Both the position numbers and the translations under genes were made by a program. This document shows positions 56,783 through 64,000 of a stretch of DNA of 64,000 bases, piece by piece. Origin of the DNA: Tieghemiomyces parasiticus (lineage: Eukaryota; Kickxellomycota; Dimargaritomycetes; Dimargaritales; Dimargaritaceae); assembly GCA_027575765.1 (NCBI GenBank), contig JANBPT010000068.1, forward strand, positions 20,961-84,960, in the 5' to 3' direction. A model generated the notes under the pieces. It was not told the origin of the DNA and did no database searches. It was given only the letters and a program-made list of their open reading frames with translations. Within the stretch, counting starts at the first letter, position 1; the number at the start of each line of letters is the position of its first letter.

Positions 56783-57270
56783 ATGACTGAATCCACCAGT
56801 ACCGTCCCGTACAAGCAACTCACACGCGACGAGCGCAAGGCCTGCTGGAAGGTCCGCGACGCCCTGTTTGATTGCCTAGAGGCCCACCAGGAGTCGCCCA
56901 AGTTTACCGAGATACCGAAAGCCTGTGAGGCCACCTACAAGCAGTACGAAGCCGCGTGTCCGCCAGCCTGGGTAAGTGTTGACCTTTGGGCAAGTGAGAG
57001 TCAGTATGACGGAGGCCGTACAATCGCCGAGGAATAATGTCGGGGGCTTGCCTATGACGGACAGTATGGTCTCAGTCATAGCAGAATTCGCGACCTTCTA
57101 TGTATCCCGCAAGTGGACAAAATGCCTTGGCCTACTAATGCTAACCAAGGGCTAAGGCCCCTTCGCCGTCTCTGTTCACACCTTCCCAGACCGAGTACTT
57201 TGTCAAGAAGCGCGCCCTGGATAAGCAGGCCGCCCTCCGGTTGGAAATGATGAAGCGCCTAGAGCAGTGA
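56783..57270 (+). CDS. COA6: Cytochrome c oxidase assembly factor 6
   Basis: Exons 56783-56971 and 57190-57270 join in phase 0 across a 218-nt intron (GTAAGT..CCCAG), giving 89 residues. The twin-Cys pattern is C21-x9-C31 and C48-x10-C59, the CX9C/CX10C arrangement that distinguishes Coa6 from Cox12, within RDERKACWKVRDALFDC and CEATYKQYEAACPPAW. The second exon adds TEYFVKKRALDKQAALRLEM, matching the conserved W-x-x-YF-x-KR end. Coa6 is imported by the Mia40 disulfide relay into the intermembrane space and helps insert copper into the CuA site of Cox2. The ATG at 56783 lies in a CGCAATG context after a pyrimidine-rich leader. It converges with the ornithine carbamoyltransferase gene, whose stop is 241 bp away. 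Confidence 0.92.
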
Positions 57271-57440
57271 TCCCTCATACCTATACAGGCCGAATTACCA
57301 CAACGAGGTGCTGTCATCTAACTATATATAAAAAAGCCACCATCCACACACAATATGCCACCTTGAATCGTCAATGTCTAGCTAAGACTAGGTAGCACAG
57401 ATATGAGATCCTTCTGACCGTACAGTGTTGATCATCGGGC

Positions 57441-57446
57441 TTTATT
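57441..57446 (-). terminator. Candidate polyadenylation signal of ARG3
   Basis: AATAAA on the minus strand, 66 nt past the ornithine carbamoyltransferase stop and inside the short convergent spacer with COA6. Confidence 0.45.
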
Positions 57447-57511
57447 TAGCGATAAATATATAGGTATATACCGTAGGAAACCCCTTGAAATATAATCCTG
57501 GGTTCCCTCAT

Positions 57512-58660
57512 TTAAAACGTCTTGTTGACGAGCAGCGCATTCAGAACGGCCAGGATTGTCCACTTGCGGTTTTCGGCCTCCTGGAACACCAATGACCGAT
57601 CAGAATAGAAGACCTCGTCGTCGACCTCTTCGGGTTTACGAGGTAGGCAGTGCATGAACCGCCAGTTCTCGGCCGGATTACCGCGGCGCACCATATCTTG
57701 AGTGATTTGGTATCCGGCGAAATCCTGCAGCCGTTGAGCCTTTTCGGCCTCCTGGCCCATACTGACCCAGGTATCGGTGACCACCACGTGGGAGTCGCGA
57801 ATGGCCTCGGCAGGATCGTGGGTGAAGGTGAGACGGGGCGTTACATCCGAGTCCGGGACGAGAAATTTCTCGGCGTCAGCGCGGACACTCGCGGGGGTAT
57901 CATAACCGCGAGGGGTCGCGACGTTAAGGTGGACCCCGAGTTTAGGAAACGCCATCATCATCTCCCACACAATGTTGTTGGCATCACCCACCCAGGCCAC
58001 CTGCAGTCCGCGCAACGCGGCCATCAAGTCCTCGTGGGAGGCTGGAGGGGGTAGCGGCAAACCCGCTTGGGCCGCGGGGGATACGGAGCTAAACGCCTCG
58101 TACATGGTCATCAGATCGGCCAGAATCTGGGTCGGATGGTACGTATCGGACAGAGCATTGATGACGGGCACCTGGGAGTACCGGGCAAGCTCTTCAATTT
58201 CGGCATGGGCGCCCACGCGCGCCATGATGCCGGAACACATACTCGAGACCACCTGGCTCGTATCACGCAGGCTCTCATTGACACCCAGTTGGATGTCCTG
58301 GGGGCTCAGAAATAGACCCTGGCCGCCCAGGTATGCCATGGCCGTCTCGGTGGCCACTCGGGTACGGGTCGAGCGTTTAGAGAAAACCACGGCGAGGGTC
58401 TGGCCCTGTAGGGGGAGGTCCGGGTGGTGCGTTTGGCCCTGGGCCTGACACGCATACTTAAAATGGAGCGCGGAGCGGACTAGATCTCCGATTTGCCGAC
58501 CCGATAGATCCCGCAGGGTAATCAGGTGCGAGGTTGCGGGCTGGGACTCGGTGGCGTAGGTGCGGCGGAGGCGGCACCAGGTGCCGGTAGCCGGGGCGGC
58601 TAGTCGAATACCTACGGGACGAAGGCTCAAGCGGCCGGAGGCACAGGTCAAAGCGAGCAT
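57512..58660 (-). CDS. ARG3: Ornithine carbamoyltransferase (mitochondrial)
   Basis: Transfers the carbamoyl group of carbamoyl phosphate to ornithine, forming citrulline for arginine synthesis. The single-exon protein has 382 residues and an Arg-rich, acid-free N terminus (RPVGIRLAAPATGTWCRLRR) fit for matrix import, as in most fungi except budding yeast. The carbamoyl phosphate site FSKRSTRTR is at 93-101, HPTQ at 175-178, the ornithine-side loop TDTWVSMGQE follows, and the catalytic HCLPR is at 337-341. Every active-site block is intact. Length and motif spacing are normal for the family. The gene converges with COA6. I see no upstream element that would show arginine control. Confidence 0.95.
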   Translation of the reverse strand: MLALTCASGRLSLRPVGIRLAAPATGTWCRLRRTYATESQPATSHLITLRDLSGRQIGDLVRSALHFKYACQAQGQTHHPDLPLQGQTLAVVFSKRSTRTRVATETAMAYLGGQGLFLSPQDIQLGVNESLRDTSQVVSSMCSGIMARVGAHAEIEELARYSQVPVINALSDTYHPTQILADLMTMYEAFSSVSPAAQAGLPLPPPASHEDLMAALRGLQVAWVGDANNIVWEMMMAFPKLGVHLNVATPRGYDTPASVRADAEKFLVPDSDVTPRLTFTHDPAEAIRDSHVVVTDTWVSMGQEAEKAQRLQDFAGYQITQDMVRRGNPAENWRFMHCLPRKPEEVDDEVFYSDRSLVFQEAENRKWTILAVLNALLVNKTF

Positions 58661-60463
58661 GGCGGAGATGAGGAGGCGCTATAGCAATGGGCAGTGGAGT
58701 TCGAAGGTCAGGGTGACTAGAAAGGAAAGGTGAACTGGGCCCAAGACAGACACGGGGTAGGATGGGTCGTATGAAACCGTTGTGTGAAGGAGTGTGGGAG
58801 TTTGGGTATACAGCACGGCGACTTTCTGTCTTACATCCCAAGGGGACCAAGCGTAGTGGGTCATTGCCCAATGTGTTGGGTAGGAGACCCGAGAAAAAAA
58901 TAAAAAATAAAGGTGAGTCACAGCCCAAGGATAGCTGGCGCGTGGTTGTGACCTTCTGCAAGTAGTGTTAAAATACCACGTAGAGCCTATTACAAGTAAG
59001 CTGTACTCCAATCTATAGCCATCAACGCGGACAACCCAGCAAGCATTTTCTGGTCATGTAGCCCAACAGTAATTGCTGTCATTACGCTGGGTCCTGGAGC
59101 GCAGCAAAGTCACCACGGACCCAATATGCCTAAGTTGAATCCAGGTCGGCTTTTGGAACATCATATTTCAGACATCGAGCCTATTAGGTAAACTTGTCCA
59201 GTTAGACCCAAGTCCCACCGTACGGAAAAGTTGAGTTCAGCAGTTGACCACTGGCTTCGGTACAGCCCACTCGGAAATCGCCCACAGGATAAATTCGCCA
59301 ATGGTGTCGATTGTTGGTGAGATACTAGGGTTTTTTTTAGCGATACCTGGCCGTTAGCGTAGTACGGTGTTCGAAACGGAGGGTGTGTGGGTCGGCCTTG
59401 AAATGGCGTAGCAGAGGGGTTTTATTGATGAAAGGAAGTGAAGAGCCACCCGGAGGTGGAAAATTCTACGCACTGTCAAGCAAATACAAAGGGTAAGTGA
59501 CAAAAACAGAGAGCGAGTTCATTAAGGTGGATGTGCAGATTCCTATAGCGAGTTTGGGTTACAAGGACTCATAGTATTGGAGGTGGTTCTGGAAGGTAAA
59601 GATTTCGTGAGTTCGTACGTTAATAGTATATGTTCAATTGCAGATCCATAAGAGCCTCCTGCAGTACGGGCAGCCGGTTGCAGGGTAAGCACTAATGTGG
59701 TTTATAGGAACCACACATAGCTTAGCAGCATGTAGACCCGAAAACAGGGTAGTGCACTTGGCGGTTGGGGTATTTTAGTGGTCGATTGGGTAGGAATGCC
59801 CCTGACTGTGTGGTCCCAGAGCGAGCACTGCTAGTTGAAGACCCACACGTCGTGTGGTAATGGGTGAGTGAACTGGGGCTTTAGATCTGGGTATATTTAA
59901 AATTAAGACGTAAGCTGCGATGCCAGGCAGCGTCAAATTCTAAAACGGCCTTCCACGACGAATACAGTATCCTGACTCACATTATTAAGCGAGAGAAATA
60001 CCATTTGCTGTCCTCAATCAAACCGTTACAACCATGTATCCACTGATAGGAATGATCTACTATTTGGCTCCTACTTTGGTATATCAGCTTATCCATTCTA
60101 CTAGTCTTAATTTTCCCGACAGAGGTTTCGTTTGGCGGGGGCGGTTTTGTCTTGACTCATATCTACTATTCTAGGCCTGGTAACCCATTTAAAATCGTGC
60201 GTTGTGCCATTATTGATAATACAGCTACGCAGATAACCTTCATGCTTCCGATACTACCGCCAATAATTTAATCCAGAGTCCAAGCAAGCTGTAGGCTATC
60301 ATGTATTGCCGTGTATACCATTCCGATATTATATCAGACGTAGAATTTTTTAGAGGCTTGGAAAAATGATGGTAAATTTATTTAGAGAATTATCTCCTTG
60401 TAGATGATAGCACATGACATTCAGACAGAATGCACGGATCAGGGGATTCAAGGCAAAGAAAGT
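58661..60463. other. Intergenic region (1.8 kb)
   Basis: AT-rich spacer between the start of ARG3 and the 3' end of the NRPS gene. A minus-strand AATAAA at 60377-60382 likely serves the NRPS. No ORF with coding character, RNA gene or repeat was recognised. Confidence 0.5.
60377..60382 (-). terminator. Candidate polyadenylation signal of the NRPS
   Basis: AATAAA on the minus strand, about 82 nt past the NRPS stop codon. Confidence 0.4.
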
Positions 60464-63400
60464 CTACATCGGCTCAGGAGTTTCTACCATTTGACGTAGA
60501 ATTTCCGACCAGGCACTGAGCAGACGCTGGATCATGGGGGGAATGCCCATGTCCGTTCGCCCAATCACAAGCAAATTCAGCCGGTCCCCTTCGTGGCTAA
60601 CGGTCAGTTCAAATGGGTGAGGGGAAGTATCAGTACGGAGGGCGCGCAGGTCAGTCATTGCATCGGGCTGCTCCTGTAATAGGGGCTGGTTGCCATCGGA
60701 TGGCACTGAGGCTTCCGTCGGGGCCAGGTAGCTGAATCCGAAAAACGGGTCAATTTCGTAGGGTCTGCGTTGAGTGGGGTCTGTGAAATCCCGCAGGTAT
60801 CGCACCAGGGTCAACTTCACTCCGTCTTCGATGTCTGTCCCGAGCGTCTCCTGCGTGTGGCGAAGGGTGGTTCTCAAGCCGGCCGCGCGTGGCGCATCAA
60901 GAACGACGGGGACGTAGTGGGCAAAGAAGCCCATGGTGCGGGAGAGGTCGAAGGCGGTGTCGCCAACGGGCTGGCGGCCGTGGGTCATGAAAGCCAGACC
61001 CATGACGTTGAAGTGGAACACCTCCTGGTAGGCCACATGTAGGGCCGTGACCAACAGCTCAATGGGGGTGGCGCCAAAGCGGTTGGCGGCCGAGGTCAGG
61101 GTCGACGGGGATAGGTCCAGACTGACAAGGCATTCGGGATTCCGACCACCAGGAGTACTTTCAGGCATGGCCACTTCGCCTCGCAGGCTCACCGCGAGGT
61201 CAGGGAGCGGTGGTGGTACAGTGAGGGCGTCGAGGTCGAGGTACCGTGCTATCCGATGCAGATACTCGGCCCACGCTTGGCAGGAGACGGTGGGCGGTTC
61301 TACCTGCTGGTCCAGAAGCAGGCGGGTCAGGTCCTCGGCGAAGACCTTGTACGAGAGGTAGTCCGAGGCCAGGTGGTGGACGCAGTGGAAAAAGTACTGT
61401 TCATGACCCAGGTCGAACACATGGAACGTGCTGAGCGGACCCTTTTCGATGTCCAACTCAAGGAGTAACGAAGGTAACATGCTCATAACGGTGGCGAAAT
61501 CTTTGACGAGATGTAGTTTAAACCGGTAGTGATCGTACAGTGGATGCTCGCCAACGTCATAGATCATACTACCCGTTTGGTCGTTCCGGCGGAAGAGACC
61601 ACGGAGTATGGGATGAAGTTCAACCATGCGCCTGACCGCCGTTCGCCACTGCCCCTCGGGAAAGGTCCGGCCAGATTTGAATAATACAGGCAAGGCGACC
61701 TGGTTGGGGTTGGTGAATGGCATGGAAAAGAACGCCAGCTGACCAGGCGTCAAACGTGGGCAACCGATAACTTCCTGGTCCAGTCTGGTGCTGACGGTCA
61801 AGGTTTGGTCGACTGCTGCGCAAAGCCTAGCCACCTGGCGTAGGGTGTTGTTGCGGTTGAGGTCGGCGATGGCCAAACGGAGACCGTTGCGCTGACATTG
61901 GGCCACCACCTGGATGGCGGATAAGGAGTTACCGCCGATCTGGTAAAAGGTGCTGTCCAGTCTAATGGCACTCGCGTCCAGACGCAGACAGTCCGCCACT
62001 GTCTGCAGCAGTTGGGACTCGACGGGAGACAGGGTGGACAGGTCAGTGTCCGTCGGTGAGCGGTTAAAGTGGAAAGGCGGCAGGGCCTTACGGTCAACCT
62101 TGCCCATCGGGGTCCGGGGGAGCTCAGCCAGGCCCACCAGGGCACTGGGCACCATGTAGTGAGGGAGGCAGCTACGGAGCCAGTCGAGGACGGCCTCGCT
62201 ATCGCCAGACAATGCAGGGCAGACGTAGCCGACCAGGTGCGTATCCTGGACCAGGACGCAGGCCTGGGTGACCGTCGGGTGTGATTCGAGGACGGCCTCC
62301 ACCTCACCGAGCTCGACACGGAATCCACGCACCTTGACCTGATGGTCGATACGACCCAGACACTCGACCTGGCCCTCCGGGAGCCAGCGGGCCAGGTCCC
62401 CGCTCTGATACAGACGCTCGCCCGTCACGGGCCAGGTAACGAACTTCTCCGCGGTCAGTTCAGGACGGTTCAGGTAGCTGCGGGCCAACCCCTTACCGCC
62501 CAGGTAGAGCTGACCGTTGACGCCGACGGGGGAAGGTCGCAGATAGTCGTCCAAGATGAGGCCCACCGCATTCGGGAAAGGTCGGCCGACGGTGACGGTG
62601 GCGCCGGGTTTCAGCTCGGCGCAGTGGGAGCCATTGGCCACCTCCGTGGGCCCGTACCAGTTGAATAGCCGCAGAGAGGCTGACCACTTATCGACCAAGG
62701 CTTGGCTGGACGGCTCGCCGGTGAGCACCAGACTGTGCAGGCTTGGGAAATCACTGGGTTCGAACAGGGACACGAGGGAGGGCGTACATGCCGCCCGGGT
62801 GGCCTGCTGGAGGGCCCGCTTTTGGTCACCCCGGGTAATCAGGAGGCGGCCACCCACGGACAGGGTGGTCCAAATCTCCGACAGGGAGACGTCGAAGGTG
62901 GGGGTGAGGAGCGTAGGCGTCACCACATCGGCCGTCATCCCGGTGGTCCTGATGAAACCCTGCAGGTGGTTGGCCGCAGCCCCGTGTTCGTGCATCACGC
63001 CCTTAGGGGTGCCCGTCGTGCCGGAGGTGTAAATCACGTAGGCCAGGCTCCCGGCACCTATTTCGGCCTGGCTCGTCCGACCGACCGCGTGGTCACTTTG
63101 GAGACTTGACAGGTCGATTGTGAGTTGGGGGGTGGGCGTATCGGCTTTGAAGGCGGCCAAAAGGGCAGGGGGCCCTACCACGGCCACACAGGCGGCATCG
63201 GCAAGAATGAACTGCTGCCGCTCGACCGGGTAGTCTGGAGCAATGACCACGAAGGCCGAGCCGGCCATCCACACCGCCAACTGGCCGACGATGAGTTCCA
63301 CTGAGTTGCCAGCCAGGATGCCGACCACCTGGTCAGGCCCACCCTTGCCAGTCTGGTGGAGTGGATGGGCGAGGTGGGTGGCCATCAGGTGGAGCTGACC

Positions 63401-64000
63401 GTAAGTGTATTCCTGCTCACCATCACGGATCGCCACACGATCAGGCCCCGAAAGGACACAGGAGAGGAAGCCCTCGTGGGCATAAGAGCCGGTGGGGATA
63501 TTGATGGGGTATCGGGCCCAGTCGCTGGTGAGGAGCTCGTGTTCAGCCTCGGTCAACATGCTCAAGGAAGAAACTGGATCTGAGGGCGACGCAGTGATCA
63601 GCGAGCGGATGGTGGTTTCCAGGTGGTCCACGAAGCGTTCCACGTAGTCGGTGCTGAATACCCTGGTTTGAAAGCCGGCCTTAACGTAGAGTTGCGTACC
63701 TTGGTGCGCCGCTATGAGAGTCAGGGGCACGTCGGTAGGGTCCTGGCTGTCGAGGAGACTGAGGCGGATGGGCAGATCCGTGTCCGACTTCACTTCGGGG
63801 TAGTTCTAGTAGACGAGAAGTACGTTGAACAGTGGTTGCTCCGGACTCATGCCGCTCCACCGGTGGATATCGGTCAGCCGGCAGTGTTCATAGTCGTAGG
63901 CCGCTGTGCCATCATGGTGGAGAGTCTGAAGGAGATCACCCACGGTGAGCGCTCGGCCGATACGGGCACGGCAAGGGATGGTGCTGATGCAAGGCCCAAT
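60464..64000 (-). CDS. Nonribosomal peptide synthetase, C-A-T-C/E end, with in-frame stop (partial)
   Basis: C-terminal part of an NRPS whose 5' portion lies beyond the right edge. In one frame from 64000 the end of a condensation domain is read (CRARIGRALTVGDLLQTL, then PLFNVLLVY). A TAG at 63806-63808 interrupts it, and NYPEVKSDTDLPIRLSLL continues the same domain. The family consensus is LLVFENYP, so the stop replaces Glu. Downstream, 1109 codons are open: an adenylation domain (YVIYTSGTTGTPKGV, FDVSLSEIW, WYGPTE, YQSGDLARW, GRIDHQVKVRGFRVELGEVE, MGKVDRKAL), a thiolation site GGNSLSA and a terminal C/E-type domain (LTPGQLAFF, HHLASDY, HGRQ, DLSRTMGFF). No thioesterase or reductase follows. 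The A-domain substrate cannot be predicted by eye. Either it is a recent pseudogene, or the stop is an error or a variant. Confidence 0.88.

Overview
The window is nuclear DNA of a fungus. Coding parts are GC-rich and spacers are AT-richer. Most introns are 50-240 nt with GTAAGT-like donors; two in the receptor gene at 30945-33602 are longer. Genes lie singly on both strands with no operons. The gene set is fungal: Coq1, Vma16, Swc4, Thr4, a PRELI/Ups protein, Coa6, Arg3, a voltage-sensor-only membrane protein and an NRPS. A TFB1M-like mitochondrial rRNA dimethylase, long spacers (to 4 kb) and several orphan seven-helix receptors suggest an early-diverging lineage (Zoopagomycota/Kickxellomycotina would fit) rather than an ascomycete or basidiomycete yeast. 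That placement is inference.

Layout. 1-1809: TFB1M-like gene, 5' end cut by the window. 2419-4710: PPR protein. 4812-6161(-): seven-helix receptor. 8601-12907: LRR protein with a PP1-docking RVxF motif, like PPP1R37. 13471-14991(-): polyprenyl diphosphate synthase COQ1. 16069-18643(-): MFS exporter. 20751-22549(-): APC amino-acid permease. 24030-24788: V-ATPase c'' subunit. 25155-26810(-): threonine synthase. 30945-33602: five-exon receptor with an ectodomain. 34771-35422(-): secreted CAP protein. 38531-39103: PRELI/Ups protein. 39568-41178(-): SWC4. 42465-45968: membrane-anchored cPLA2-like protein with a mitochondrial-type presequence. 47990-49434(-): voltage-sensor protein. 50383-51024(-): secreted protein of unknown function. 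53250-53723(-): single-pass membrane protein. 56783-57270: COA6. 57512-58660(-): ornithine carbamoyltransferase. 60464-64000(-): C-terminal part of an NRPS that runs off the right edge.

Seven or eight products act in or on mitochondria (TFB1M-like, PPR, Coq1, Ups, cPLA2-like, Coa6, Arg3), covering expression of the mitochondrial genome, ubiquinone, lipid handling, complex IV assembly and arginine synthesis. They are interspersed with unrelated genes, so I see no functional cluster.

The most notable observations are: an in-frame TAG in an otherwise intact NRPS condensation domain; a degenerate C/E-type terminal domain in the same NRPS; a cPLA2-like gene whose first intron separates a presequence from a second ATG made by the splice junction; the voltage-sensor-only protein; the RVxF-LRR protein; and the orphan receptor with an ectodomain. 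I found no convincing tRNA, rRNA, intact transposon or CRISPR. Exon joins were derived by reading phase and consensus sites by eye and have no transcript support.
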